Source of the DNA: Candolleomyces eurysporus
Lineage: Eukaryota > Basidiomycota > Agaricomycetes > Agaricales > Psathyrellaceae
Direction of reading: 5' to 3'
Assembly (NCBI GenBank): GCA_027579435.1
Contig: JANBPK010000858.1
Span: 62,001 to 126,000, forward strand
DNA: 64,000 nucleotides
The position numbers and the translations under genes were made by a program. Shown in pieces: positions 1-12,235 of this stretch (the stretch's first letter is position 1; every line of letters starts with the position of its first letter). Below the pieces are notes generated by a model, which saw nothing but the letters and a program-made list of their open reading frames with translations, did not search any database and was not told where the DNA came from.

Positions 1-1162
1 CCCATGTGAGGACCACTCACCGTCATGGAGCCTAAACTGTTGGAAGTAGACTCAGAGGCACTGGGCTTTACACAGTCCCCGTGGCAACAGGCTGGGCCGT
101 CGCGTCCAAGGCCGGGTTCTTGTATCGGAAAACATATTGCCCTGTGGTCGGTCACCGTCGGGTGTGCTTCCCAAGTAATATATAGCGGGGATACTAGATC
201 TAGACTTACTTGCGCTTAGATTGCCTGTGTTCACGTCCGGCGAGAGAGAGCAATATAGAAAGTGAACGATAAAACAACTAATTATAATTGGAGAGCGTAC
301 TAGCACCTAGCGTACTCGAGGGAAGAATCGTGGGCTGCGGACTCGTGCGCCGTACCGAATTGAGCGAGTAATAAACAGGGAGTTAGAATCATTCGGGTCA
401 AAGAAGAGAAGCCGAAATCGAATTGGAGCAAGCTTATTGTCACGAAAGCTTGAAGTAATGAGTGGTTGCTTTTGCCATGTGCACTGGACAAGTCGAGTTT
501 CTCGGCACTTATTTTATACTATAAGGCGTCGATTGCATGTATTTACGTGGGGTGAATGATTCTCAGGATCCATTCCTGAGTTCTATCAACTCCTATGGTG
601 ACACTGTAGTTCCAGCCGGGTGAAAGGCAACGATGGCGATGATGGTCAATCGGCGCTTAGGAGGATAATGTCGGTCTCATATTATGATCAAGAAGCTCAG
701 CGTTCTCCGATGGTTCCGAGTAGGGCACCCGTCACTCAACAAACATTCGTTCGTTCACTCAGGAGACTTCGGGAACTTTCACTCGATCCAGAGTACGGGT
801 TCGTAGGGGAGCCACGACGATCATGATGATGATGGTGATAAGCCCCACAAATCTCCAGTTTTGACGGTGACAACCACCCGTAATAGGGTTCCTCCGGGGA
901 TTTAGTGAGACTATCTATCCAAGAATAGCACCATTTAACCTCCCAAGTTGTTTGGAAAAGCTTGACTCGAATAATCTGGCGACGAGACGCAGTCAATCGT
1001 TAGGGTATTTGGAGATAATTGAGGAAACTAATTCAAAGTGTTCACATAAGAAAGAAAATAACTTATGGGCAAACTCGTGATAGTCTGACAATGAAATTGA
1101 GAATATGCAGATAGGGTTCAGCTTCACCAGGCAGGTCCTTTTTAATTCCAAACACAAATTCT
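1..1162. other. No gene recognised
   Basis: Only short overlapping ORFs under 90 codons occur on either strand, none with a recognisable motif or convincing splice pattern. I see no RNA gene or repeat here. Confidence 0.5.
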
Positions 1163-1993
1163 CTACACCATGTCCACCCTACGAGCATCAAGCACCTTCC
1201 CAATATACTTTTTGACCGGTGCAGAACCATCAACCAAGCTTGGGATCTCAGATAAGAGGTCGAACTTGAAGGAACTCCTAACTCCGCTGATCGCTCGGAC
1301 AGCCCATTCCTGCGTTGCCCAGAGCTCCAAGTCTCTGTCTACGTTGGCTGAGTGGGGTTTGGCGCCAGGGCCGCGAGAGTAGTTCGACGGCTTGTCGAGC
1401 ACTGCAAACAGGGCATTCGAGAGGCATTGGCGGAAGCTTTCGGACGTCAACCCACCATCCTGAGACAAGGTACCAACATGGCAATAAGACAAAATGACAC
1501 ACCCAGGGGAGAGTATCCCGCGCTTGGAGTCAAAGTCGGGTTCGAAGGCATCAAAAGAATCGGCAGGAGGAGGCGGGAGGAGCGAAGACAATGGGAGTGC
1601 CCGTTTGATAAGGTGCTCCAGCAAGGCAGAAGCAGAGTTGACGTTCTCAGCGCCGCTGGTAGCCGCTCCACCAGCATACTTGGTCAAGTCGATCTCCATT
1701 GAAGGAGACAACAGCATCTGGACATCGTTCGTCAGGCTCAAACCGGCGCCGTTGTACAGAAAGCTATTTTTCAACCGATGAATTTGAGAGGTTTGGGGCC
1801 TGGTAAAACCGAGTGAGTGGAGCGTTGCTTTCTCAGGCTGGAGGTTGTCGATGAGCAGTAGAGACCAAGAGGTAGCAAGGGCGGATCTTGGAGCGTTAGG
1901 ACCGCCGATGTTCACAAGGTAAAGGTGAGCCGTCTCAGTACAGAGCTTTTGGGCCTTGGCAGAAGAGCTCTGGACGTCTCGCAAGTTCGTCAT
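1163..1993 (-). CDS. Uncharacterised protein, about 276 aa
   Basis: This is an uninterrupted ORF. I chose the second in-frame Met (position 1993, MTNLRDVQ) because a TATATATA run at 2093-2100 reads as a TATA box about 100 nt upstream; the first Met at 2047 would give 294 aa but lies only about 46 nt from that box. The protein has no signal peptide or membrane segment that I can see. It is mixed in character, with a short proline run (PPPPA) near the middle and a basic C-terminus ending DARRVDMV. I do not recognise a domain. Its downstream neighbour at 2.9 kb is the Polo-like kinase on the same strand. A single-exon gene of this size is somewhat unusual among the intron-rich genes here, so undetected introns or a chance ORF remain possible. 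Confidence 0.5.
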   Translation of the reverse strand: MTNLRDVQSSSAKAQKLCTETAHLYLVNIGGPNAPRSALATSWSLLLIDNLQPEKATLHSLGFTRPQTSQIHRLKNSFLYNGAGLSLTNDVQMLLSPSMEIDLTKYAGGAATSGAENVNSASALLEHLIKRALPLSSLLPPPPADSFDAFEPDFDSKRGILSPGCVILSYCHVGTLSQDGGLTSESFRQCLSNALFAVLDKPSNYSRGPGAKPHSANVDRDLELWATQEWAVRAISGVRSSFKFDLLSEIPSLVDGSAPVKKYIGKVLDARRVDMV

Positions 1994-2047
1994 CGTGTAG
2001 GAATGCTGTTGTAGACGGGTACGACTGTTCGAGTCCTGTGTTGGCAA

Positions 2048-2893
2048 TCGGGTGCTTCGCTTTGCTGGAATCCCAACGACCCCTCAGGGAGGTATATATA
2101 CCTGCACATGGATGGTGGCTTGGAACCGGGTTCCAGCATAGTCCGAGCGCGAACCACAGGTGCTTTGAGAGGCGCCAAGCCACTGTCCTGCCCAATGTGT
2201 CGTTGTGGCTTTGACCATCAACCACACCAATATCTATTAGCCACTTCCGTGCGGATATCCCTGGGGCTTCGACTCAAACGTGGGCAACACCAAATCAGAA
2301 GCTTGATCTCATTCACATAATTAGAGTTAAAACCTAAGGAAGTAGGTAGCTAGAACTGAGTGCTAAGAATCCCGAGAAACAGATACATAGAGAGCGCAGA
2401 GTCAATCAATGCATGGTACCTATGCGTGGATGTAGCATACGACTACGATAATAAACTTGGAGACTCAGAAAGTTTGGATGGACCGGATTCGTGATGATGA
2501 TGACGACGACAACGACACATAAATAGAAAGGAATTGCAAAGAATAAGCGACGAGCGAGAAAGAAGAGAGTTATTGGAAAGGAGAAGGAAACAGTCACAAA
2601 ACGCCGAGCCAGAGTCTAATCCTACACGGAAAACGAGAGACAGCAAGCGGAAGAGGATGAAAAGTACGATAGCGAGCGGGAGATTCTAAAGGAGCGATAG
2701 CGATAGCGAGTGTGGGATGAAGAAAGCGGCACGAAAACAGAATCATGAAGTAACGTTGCGTTGCGAAAAGGAGAGTCGAGGCTAGCAATTCGTTGGCCAC
2801 CTATCACAGCCAACCAACGCGGGCCGAGAACGATAGACGAAAGGAAAGAGAGGCAAGTGGGTCAAACGATGCACACGAGAGAGAATAAACTCT
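2048..2893. other. Intergenic: promoter of the 1.2-2 kb ORF, then nothing recognised
   Basis: It contains the TATATATA run at 2093-2100 and a short GATGATGATGACGACGAC-like triplet run near 2492. No convincing coding region is visible. Confidence 0.4.
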
Positions 2894-5800
2894 TCATCGT
2901 AACGACATCTTGGACCCTGCATGCCTACTCCTCCCCAGCGTAGTCTGCTGAGGCGGCACCCTAGCAGGTGGAGCCTGCTCAGCTCTCCCTCCCTGGGCCG
3001 GCTGTGGTCGCTCCAGTTCCATCGGACCTCCTTCCTGCCCCTCCTCCCCGGTGCCGGAGGCGCTCGCATTCTTAATGCTGAGCAACACCTCCTTGCAATA
3101 CTTGAGCTTATCCACGAGTCTCTGGTTGAACTTGAGTTGCTCCTGGTCAGCGTTCGAGGGCGGGTTGAGAGCAAAGCTCATAATATCCCGGAGCTTCCAC
3201 CGGGTCATGCGGTAGTGCTTGTCGATGTGGGTGACGAGTTGGCCTTGGGAGGATAGGATTAGTTTGGAGTGGTCGTAGAAGTTGAACTGTAGAAAGGAGT
3301 AAATCGGATCGTTAGCATCATCGTTCCACTGGAGAGGGGACGGAGGAAGGAAGGGAAGAACTCACCTGCAAAACATCATGACTCAGCTTAAACACAATAA
3401 CATGCTTCATCCTCAAATACTTCTGCACCCAGTCCATCCCCTTCTTCCTCTCCGTATCCACAAAGGTATACTCATACTCCCCATACAATCGCTCCATGAT
3501 GTACTTTTCAAAGTGCTTGAGCAGGTAGACCTTGGACTTGAGCTCTTCGGGGTACTCGCTGGTGGTGTACGATTTCCGGACGTATATCGACCCTCCACGA
3601 CGGGAGGCGATGTAGTCGAAATGCCTGAAGGAAAGAGGAGAGGCGTAAGCATCGATGCGCGGAAAAGGATAACCCCAAAACCAATTTTCAAAAATCCAGG
3701 GGGAAAGTCCAAACGAGCGACAACCCCCAAGATACGAAGGAAAGAAAGAAAACTCACTGCTTATCCCCACTCAACACCAAACTCGTACTATCATTGAAAT
3801 GCACACCAACACTCCCATCCGTCAACGCATACCCCATCCCATACTTGTTGCAATAATCAACCCAGCTCACGATAAACACCTTCTCGTCGGGGATTTCATC
3901 CTCTTCAACATCGCCATCTCCCTGCGCTTCGACGAGCTCGCCGTCAGAGTTGACGCGCAACGGACGGAGAACACGTCCAGCAGCCTTCGCTTCAAAGGCC
4001 AGGGTGAGAGTCTGAGCCGCCGCGTCGAATCCGTTAAGCTTGAGCGCAGGCGCCGAGTCCTTTTCCTTGCTTTCCCTACTCTCCTTCTCCTTCTCCTTAG
4101 ACTCCCTCTGTTCACGCTCCCGTTCGCGTTCGCGCTGCCCAACAACCCCACTACTCGGCAACCTCGTCGTGCTCGCGCTAGCCTTCACACCCACCTGCCG
4201 GGACTGCACCATCCTAACCGTCGACCCCGGAGCCAAATTCTCCCTCTCCTGAAGGTGCTGCGTCGACCCCGTCCTCTGATGCCCATGTCGATAAACAGGT
4301 TTCGGCGGCGGCGCAGGAGCCTCTTGCTCCTCCGCGTCCTCCTCCATCTCCTCCGCATCATCCTCCTCATCCTCCTCCTTGACAGGCGCCATCTGCGCTA
4401 CAATCCTCGCCTTCTGCTGCTCGAGCTCCTTCTTCCTCTGCCTCGCCTCCACCTCTTCCTCGTCTTCCTCCTCGTCCTCGCCTTCTCCCGCTACGGCATC
4501 AGGCCGTTTGCTCACTTTAACGACGCCATCCGCTCCTCGAGTAACGCTCCTCCGTCCCAGAGGACTCTCTCCCACCTGCCCTCGCGCATGCGGGTTCGCT
4601 CCAGGTGCAGCAGCTTGGAGCTTCCGGAGCAGAGGCGACTCGCGATGGGTGAGGGGACCCGTCGACGACGGCCCAACGAGCAAAGGCTGCCTCGCCGAGC
4701 TCAACAGCGCAGAAATCGGCGATCCAGGCTGAACAGCCTTCTGGAACTCCTTCTCCTGCTGCGCGATGCTCGTCGTGATGTTATTCGACCCTCTCCTTCC
4801 TCCTTCCCTCCCTTCTCGTCCGTCTCCTCTCGCTGCATCAGCCGCGTTCTGCTGCTGCTGTTGCTGCTGCTGGTACTCTTGTTGCTGTTGCTGATGGCGT
4901 TGGGTGGCTCGAGCAGTTACACCGAATTCGGACCCATCGTCGTCCAACCACGCGCTCCTCCTCAACCTCTTCAAGTTGGCCTCGCTCTCCCGCCTGCTGA
5001 TATTCTTGAAATCCGGTGGCCCATCGTGTGCGCTCTGGGGCACATACGCAGGTACAGGACCTTGGGTAAAGAACGGGTGTTCGATGATTTCGTGCAAGGT
5101 AGGACGTTCCGAAGGATCGGGTGTGAGGATTTGTTGGATAAGGTGCTTGACGGCGGATGAGCAGCTTCGGTCGGTCGGAAAGTCGTATTCGTTGTCGCGG
5201 ATTCGCCTGGCGGGGAGAGGTGGTTAGCAAGAGCGAATACGACTACGAGAGGGGATACGCACTTGTAAATCTCCTTGACCTCCTTGGTCTGGAACGGTGG
5301 TCGTCCGATAACGAGCGTATAGAGTATAACTCCAATACTCCACACGTCAACCTCGAAACTGTGCCCATTGGCCGTATCAAACAGCACCTCTGGCGCGATA
5401 TAGTTTGGCGTTCCGCAAATCGTCTTTTTCCTCTCGCCAGGGTTCTCAATGAGGGCAGCCAACCCGAAATCTCCGACCTGGACGTTCATGTTGTGGTCGA
5501 GAAAGAGGTTGCCGAGTTTGAGATCACGGTGGATGACTTGGTGGGTGTGCATATAGTGGCAGGCACCGATGAGCTGCACCATGAAGAAGCGGGTTTCTGC
5601 TTCAGTGAACCGTCGACGACGGCGGAGCAGGTCCATGAGGGAGCCTGAACGGCAGAGGTCAAGGGTGATGTAGACATTGTCGTCGTCCTCAAAGCAGTCT
5701 TGAAAGGTGACGATGTTGGGGTGGTCGAGGGAGCGGTGGATTTTGATTTCAGCGTAGAGCTGCAGAGGATGAGCGATGCGGCGATAAAGAGACGGAGCGT

Positions 5801-6274
5801 CTACGGACCTTGGTTTTCGCCTTCTTGGTCTTCAAGGCCGACTTGGTGACTACTTTGCACGCCAGACGAGTCCCCCTCGGATCCTGGACTTCGTAGACAC
5901 GCGCGAAACCTCCCTTTAAACATAACGGCATCGCATCAGTCATCCCCCGCACGCCAGCGGAACGCGACAACGCACCTCTCCAAGGAAGCCAACGCGGTTG
6001 AAGAACAGGCGTCCGCCCTTGTCACTGATGACCTTGGGCGGGGACGGCGGACGGGTCTTGCTGTTCTGCCTGGGCAGAGGCGGTGACGAGGGTGCCTTTG
6101 CACCCTCCTGTGGGGGGACCGCCTTGGGAGGCGGGGTCGGGGGGGTTGTGCTGCTTCAGCTGCTGCTGCTGCATCGGATTATAGTGGGGGTGCTGGTTGA
6201 GGGCGTGGTGGTTGACTGCGTTGGCCAGGGGGTACCGTTTGCTGGACGGACCCGCNGGGGGGTTGGGGTGGCAT
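2894..6274 (-). CDS. CDC5: Polo-like kinase (Cdc5/PLK1 family)
   Basis: Mitotic serine/threonine kinase acting at spindle poles, kinetochores and in cytokinesis in this family. Exons on the minus strand: 6274-5976, 5913-5809, 5759-5263, 5206-3758, 3624-3366, 3286-2894; phases agree throughout. Visible are the glycine loop [12 protein letters not shown], the ATP-site lysine in [23 protein letters not shown] and the PLK activation-loop signature [15 protein letters not shown] long Gln/Glu-rich linker follows, then two polo boxes: [16 protein letters not shown] in the first and DHSKLI in the second, which keeps the His-x-Lys pair used for phosphopeptide binding. Exon 1 contains an N (6256) and a C7 run (about 6138) that shift the frame; discounting one base at each gives a continuous frame from MPPQPP and about 999 aa, longer than yeast Cdc5 because of the linker. 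The far N-terminus is the least certain part. Confidence 0.95.
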
Positions 6275-6688
6275 CCTGTTGTACGCATGGGAGGAATACA
6301 TAATCGTATGTCGTTTTGTCGCTGTCGTGAAGGCCTAACGCCGTTGCTGTCGTTGTCGAATAATAAAGGAGGGAGCCACTGGCTGGCTGACTGGAGAGCG
6401 AGGAAGGAAACCAACGTTGCCGATTTCGGACACAACGAGGACAACGCGTTTTCCGGCGTCACGGGACCTGCATCACGAGACCGTGTTAGCCGAGACGCGA
6501 GCGCGACGGGGCGTCTTTTGCACGGAGCAAGTGCATAGCCAAGTCGCCCATGCCTGGCGGGGGATTCTTAACATGGCCGTCAGCCAGCCCGCCCGTCTGG
6601 GCTCGAATCCGATACTGGTCATCCACCCTGCCTTGTCCGCCTCCACTACCTCTAGTAGCTGGTTCTGCGCAATCCCCGGGTGCTATCG
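6275..6688. promoter_or_regulatory. Shared intergenic region between two divergent genes
   Basis: About 400 nt separate the Polo kinase start (minus strand) from the next gene (plus strand), so both promoters must lie here. I see no clear TATA box and no RNA gene. Confidence 0.4.
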
Positions 6689-8466
6689 ATGAGTCTACCC
6701 ATCAGTACGTCCTTCCGGTGCTCGTTGTTCCCCGATACTAACGTCCCCAGTCCTCGCGCTTCTCATAAGCGCATCCCTTTTTGCGGGGTATCTCTACATC
6801 TTTCTCTCTCCAGTCATCCGAGATCCCAGCATTGTCGCTCCCTACTCCACCCAAAAGGCCTTTCGCCACAGAAAACGTACTGGGTACATCAACAGATGGC
6901 TGTCGAGGACGCAGCGCCATCCGGACCTCGAATCCGCTGCTGGTCATGCGCACTCGGACGACTCCCAGCATACGACCACCTCCCAGACGCACGGATCGTC
7001 TTCTACCAAATCAAACTTGTACCCTCCCCATCCCTTCCGGCAGTACCACTCTCCCGGTACTACTGCAACGAGGCATCCAGGCGCCATAGCTGGACCAAGC
7101 GTGGGCGTCGTAGAAGGACGAAGAACCTCAACCCGTCCACACCCTCTGACCCTCAACACCCGATCCTTTAGCACAAGCCCAGTCGCCGTGCGCGTAACCA
7201 CCAGCAACTCTTCTTCCACCGGCTCTGCCTCCCTGCTCTCTCCACCTCCCCCGGTGTACGTGTCTCACCCTAGCACTCCCACTGCGCCAGAGTACGACAG
7301 AGGTGGTTGGAATAGCCCCAGTCTGTCGCCAGGACTAGGACCGCGAGTAGGGATAGGAGGCAACAGGTCCCCACCACCTCCTCCCGGAAGTACCGAATCT
7401 CATTCCTCGAGCAGACTCCGCAACGTCAGCAGCGCAAGCCGCTACTCCCAGCGTTCTCCGTCCCCTTCTCGATCTCCCTTGTCCTCTCGTCCGTACCCAC
7501 CTTCACCGATCATGCCTAACAGGTCCATCACCCTCCCGTTATTGCCCACAGGAGGGAGGCTAACACCGTCCCCTCCTCCACCATCGCCAACTGTCAGCGG
7601 CGCCAGAGACCTAACGCTCGACTTCCCAGCAGTCCCCCGCCGCACCCTCCTCCCACCCGTACCATCCTCTCCTCTCCTTGGCATTGCGTCTTCGTCGCCG
7701 GTGATCGCGCAGTCGAGGTCGTACCCGCCTCCGAGCCCGAGTTCGCGCGTAGCTAGATCTCTTTCTTCTCCAAGGTTGCCTCGTGTGGATGCGCCGGTAT
7801 CAACGCAGGTGCAGATGCAGAATCGGATTCAACCCCCTAGTCCAGGATCTCCACTTGCACATANCCCCCCAGACTCCTCGACCGGTGGTTCCGAGTTCGA
7901 CCCATTTAGCTGTCCCTCTTGGTGCGGGGACGGGAAATCGAGACGCATTGAGTGCTGGAGGAGCAGATGAAAGTGAGAACGGGGAAGAAAGACCGATCTC
8001 CATCATGAGCGTTAGTGAGGGCTCGTGTTACAGCACTACCAGCCTAGGCTCCGCATCTCCTCAAAAGTCAACATCGGCGCTCCCTCCTTCTCACATCTCT
8101 CCACTGGATCCTCCAACCACTCCTCCAACGAACACGATGCGGACGCCGACAAGGACGAGGTTATCGGCGTCGTCCTCCTTCCCTCCACATAATCGCGATT
8201 CCGCTTACGGCAAGGGGTACGCGAATGGATGGGGCGAGGCACCTCTTCTCCACCCCTCGGCTTCTTCGCCAAATTCGATGCCGGATTTGGGTACGCCTGC
8301 GGTGCCTCAGCACCAGCCGCTGCCGCTGCCTTTACCGCTACCCTTACCCTTGCCGAGGGTGAAACCGATCGTTGCGATCCATATGTACCCTGCTGCTGCT
8401 GCTTCGAGTTCGCCGCAGGGTGTGGGTGCGCGTGCGGACGAGGTTGTGGCTGGTACTTCGATCTGA
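6689..8466 (+). CDS. N-terminally membrane-anchored Ser/Pro-rich protein
   Basis: Exon 1 is only 16 nt (6689-6704, MSLPI); a 46-nt intron with a perfect TACTAAC-like branch site (6736-6742) precedes exon 2 (6751-8466). The joined N-terminus is hydrophobic (LALLISASLFAGYLYIFL), a transmembrane or signal-anchor segment at about residues 4-26. The rest, roughly 550 residues, is rich in Ser, Pro, Arg and Thr with many SP and PPxP motifs, typical of a disordered tail with kinase and SH3 sites, and has no domain I recognise. The frame breaks at an N (7864); treating that N as an extra base gives one frame to the stop at 8466 (about 576 aa). A run of alternating Pro-Leu occurs near the C-terminus. 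Function unknown. Confidence 0.7.
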
Positions 8467-8694
8467 GATGTGGACGGACGGAGGTAGGGGTGCGGGGAAG
8501 AGGAGATTGCCGGAGTCTTTTGGAAGGTATATTTGTGTGTCTGTTTGTATAGTAACTAGTATATCGCGTCGGCGTCATTATGTCTGTTGAGAAGTTTAAT
8601 TTCTGTTTGTGTAGTGTAATATCTGTCTTTATATCCTACTCTATCCAATGTACCTTTTCTCAAGTATCCAGTATTCGGCCAATTGTTGGATGTA

Positions 8695-10530
8695 CAGTAT
8701 ATCTCTCTCCGATCAATCCGGTTTGGCTAGTTTTGTCGTATCGCTCGACCACTGCGGCCGAAGCAGTCGGTGCCTCTGTATCTACGAATGAGAGTTAGGC
8801 TACATGATTCAGACGGTGGGTGAGGCTATGAAAATCGACTATTATATTATGCTACCTCTGATTTGATCTCTTCGAGGTTATGCGTAATATTTCTCCGCCA
8901 GTGGAGACAACACGAATCTATTGATTATATGCAATTCGACTCGAGGCCCCCTGGGTTGACGTCCTTGAATCAGTCTTGGTTAACGAGAAGACAGTTGGGA
9001 GGTGGTCCCATTTGCCCCGGGTCTCCGTAGTAGTCTCACTTGCCATCCTCTCCCGACTAAGCGACGTCCCAATCAGCGCGACAACTAGTTCTACTTATAG
9101 TCGAATTGTATGAATCAATCAAAAGAGTTTTGGAAAACGAGTTTGGGAGCGTTTAACGGATAATCCTCGGATAGAAATATGTACTATCTTCACAAATTCA
9201 GGAAACCCCACCACGATCGTTGTCGAAACTAAAGGAAGACACGATGCTCATCCGAGTCACCATGATGGTAGTGGTCGCCCCCGAGTCGCCCAGCGCTGTA
9301 CTCGGGTCAAAGATCTCAAAGTTCTGGATGAATGGATAGCCGTTAAGTGGAGAGTGACATGATCAAGCAGAACGAAAACGTCAAAACCCAATCTGTATTC
9401 TGGGTGCCTTCCCCTTCTGATTAGACCTTAATTAGTACGCTATTCAGAGAACCTTGTGCCCCGCTCAGAGCTTTCGTCTTGATCAGGATATATGATCACT
9501 AGCCTCGTCCTAGTGATGGGTGTGGAGTAGCAACCCAATACATTCCTGACAATCATCGTCGTCTCTAACCCGGCTGGAAGCGCACGATTTGAACACAGTA
9601 CTCAGGGACAAATCTCACAGCGATAATGATCAGCTCCAAGCGCCTTTACCAGAGGAGTATAAAATGAAGTGTACTAAAAGAATACACCTACATTAACCAA
9701 ATCCAACTTCTTGTCTTAGTACAAGAGCAGCCAAGTTCATAATAAAGTCTCCACTCCTGCATCCTCCTGATGCTCTACTTCGGCTTCAACGCTTTGACGA
9801 TTCTCGCCTTTTGCTCCCTAATCGTTCCGCACTGTATAGGTGCTCCAGCGGCGGCAGCCGACGAGGTCCCCAAGCCCGGTACGCGGAATAGGTCCTCCAT
9901 ACTAGATATCGCTAACATCCTATATATCAATGCCCGTTGGAATAGGTATAATCGTGGGTGAGTGATACGTGCTTCCTATAGCCACTTGTTGCGTCGCGCA
10001 ACGGCTGATATCGGAAATTTGCTTCACTCTCTTCCCCCGACATTCTATAGATCCACCACTCCCGTGTCCGAGGGAACCCTGCTGGGGGCACGGGTTCCGG
10101 TATAAGAACCCACTCCCGAAAGAGTCGGATACGCAGCCTGGTGATAGTACGCTGGGGACTTCAATGTAAAGCTTCGTGTACGACCGGTGTATCTCTGAAT
10201 TGAACATACCCGTACGACTGTGAGTGGGTGATCATAAGCGGAAGCAAACTTCAAGACGATTGATTGACTATTTATCTTTTCCCCGTCCTTTGTCTCTTAG
10301 TTGTGGCCAAGATTCAACGATGAGAAGAACAAATTGGTGTCGCATTTTGTATCTATCTAAGTAGAAGTCGGCATATCAGTGTTGCTAGAGCGGACTAGTA
10401 AAGCTTCAGTGGAAAAAATACGGCTTGATGAGAATGGAGAAAGCGCTAAGGATAAGCGCTTTAGTGATTAGAATCAAATCAAAAAAAGATTAGATTTTTT
10501 GGCGTCTGATCTTATCTGTTCGCCTCTAAT
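8695..10530 (+). repeat. Segmental duplication, unit 1 (secreted-protein gene, no FOL3)
   Basis: This stretch is collinear with 13155-14500 and 14918-16600. Shared blocks include the promoter around 9530-9664 (for example GGCTGGAAGCGCACGAT), the small secreted-protein gene, its 3' flank (AAGCAAACTTCAAGACGATT) and a terminal block with AGCGCTAAGGATAAGCGC. In the other units a dihydrofolate synthase start codon follows the equivalent block; here similarity stops at about 10530. Confidence 0.75.
9770..10169 (+). CDS. Small secreted protein 1, 79 aa, with a 12-nt micro-exon
   Basis: Exons 9770-9878, 9946-9957 and 10051-10169 (109+12+119 nt), both introns phase 1. The N-terminus is a classic signal peptide (GFNALTILAFCSLIVPHC), probably cut after IGA. 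The mature part is about 53 residues with a Cys pair (PLPCPREPCW, C-x4-C) and the tail FRYKNPLPKESDTQPGDS. The micro-exon model is preferred because the same phases, total length and stop position hold in two paralogues, whereas reading through intron 1 ends at a stop after 63 codons. A TATAAAA box lies at 9658-9664, 112 nt before the ATG. The function is unknown; the size, secretion signal and local expansion resemble small secreted effector-like or cell-surface proteins, which is inference only. Confidence 0.75.
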
Positions 10531-12123
10531 TCAACTGCATACTTTCTCGGCATCACCAGTCACCGCTTGTCGTTGGCATCTGATGATAAGAGATACATTC
10601 GCAGTGTCAGTCAAGAGGGAGTGCAAGTCGCAACTGGATGTACGTACGTGATAAAGGACGTTCGCGCTTCAATGATCCTCAGGGCCTACAACGGGTTTTT
10701 CTTCAAACGTAAAATCAAATCAGACTCGTTCTACTTTCCAGCAGAAGGACACTCCTAGAGCCGTAATAGCCTCTCTTAGAGCACCACGATGCAAAGCATC
10801 CAAGGTCTGTCCTTGAGAGGTCGTCTTCGCAGGAACAGCTGGAGAGATGGCCAAAACCTTTCGTCGAAACGCCAGTGGCAGTGGGCGGGTGAGGTAAATG
10901 ACGAGCTTTTCCCCTCTCTAACTATCATCGCACTTGACTGAACATCATAGTCAGTCAAAGTCTCATTGTCCAACAGGTGATGTCCATGAGATGCGAGCCT
11001 TTGGGAGTATGCTGTGCGCTACGATGGTCCTGAGTTAGTTCCTTGGCCTTGAAAATGATGGCAAAGTGCGAGCACGCTATCTTTGGCCAGTCACAGATTA
11101 GCCAAGGATTTAAGAAGGGTCAAAATCGTCGCTGCGTCGCCGTACTTTCAAGGAGACTCTGAGCGACTGAGAGGCAACAGGCCTTCACAAATGCTCTACC
11201 TGCCCACAGCTTTCGCTCCCGCAAGATATTCATTTTGTGTTTTTTTGTCCAAAACAGCATACCGGCGATCCCCGCTTGTGCAGATACAGCGGGTGAAACA
11301 CAGCAATATTCGACGCATACAATAGACGCAGACGGGTACAAGCTATACTATACTTGGAAGGTCGGGCCCATATCCGATTGCCTTAGCGAAACACGACTCA
11401 ACTCACAGGTAACCTTTGCTTCCAGATCTATCCAATTGAATTGAATTCAGTTGGCCGTCGTCTTTTGTCGTATTTTATGAACAATTGAACATTGCCAGAG
11501 GGGGGGGAGGCCTTCTTGAATTGTGCTATGAACTTCTAGAGACACTACCGGCCTCCTTGCGAGATCGATCAAGTTGAAGAGTCAAGCTGATCCGGATGGA
11601 TCTTCGAGTGTTGATAGCGCAACGGCAAAGCAAGGGATTTTCTCTCGTCTTCCTTGAGTGCCCAAACGGTGACGTAGGCGCTTAGCCACGCTAGACGGCC
11701 CCGGTTCCTGGTGACTCCCGCTCTTATTGTCCACTTTGGACGGCCAAGCTAGACGCCCATTCCGGGTAATTCCGTAGGACGCTGGAGGACAATAAACGGA
11801 TGGTGAAAATGGAAAGCGACTACGACGGTCCAGGATTTCGTGCAAACGATGTCGCTCTAACCCTTAATCACGCCTGACTGATGGACAGATCCAATGTTTA
11901 TTGTTGTCGGGAACAATCTCTGCACGCGCCCGACCAGGGACAGTGTTGAATGTTCTACTCCATCACCGGCCAATGAAAATCGCATCGATAATTGTTGCGC
12001 AGGACCGTGCCCTTTGAATCTCATTCATTCGCGATCTATCAAATTAAATCAAGGTGTTCAGCGGAGGAGATATCCAGCGAAAGGTCGGGAGAGTCTCAAC
12101 GTGGAACTCCTGGTCTTCGAGGG
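10531..12123. other. No gene recognised
   Basis: This stretch separates repeat unit 1 from the pheromone-like gene. Short ORFs on both strands show no motif, signal peptide or shared splice structure. A G-run lies at about 11502-11509. Confidence 0.4.
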
Positions 12124-12130
12124 TATAAAG
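12124..12130 (+). promoter_or_regulatory. TATA box of the pheromone-like gene
   Basis: TATAAAG lies 112 nt before the chosen ATG (12236), the same distance as the TATA box of small secreted protein 1, and supports that start over upstream in-frame Met codons. Confidence 0.6.
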
Positions 12131-12235
12131 AGCAGCCTGGCTTCCAATCTGATTCCCCAGTTCTTCACTGAGCCTCATCGACTACAGCAGTCTCTTCTTG
12201 GGAGCACTACTACTACTCAATCACTCTCATCATCA

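Noticed and set aside
3799..5160. 453-codon plus-strand ORF opposite the Polo-like kinase
   Set aside because: It is rich in Arg, Leu and Pro as expected from the antisense of a Glu/Gln/Ser-rich linker and overlaps a well-supported kinase gene.
6535..6630. GGCTCGAATCC resembling a tRNA T-loop
   Set aside because: No matching T-stem, acceptor stem or A-box can be paired around it.
9770..9961. 63-aa single-exon version of small secreted protein 1 (and the same at 13451-13642)
   Set aside because: Copy 3 stops earlier when read without splicing, whereas the three-exon model gives 79 aa with matching phases in all three copies.
11894..12235. Upstream in-frame extension of the pheromone-like ORF to 191 aa
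   Set aside because: The extension contains the TATA box at 12124 and ordinary intergenic sequence; MDSF at 12236 is the usual family start.
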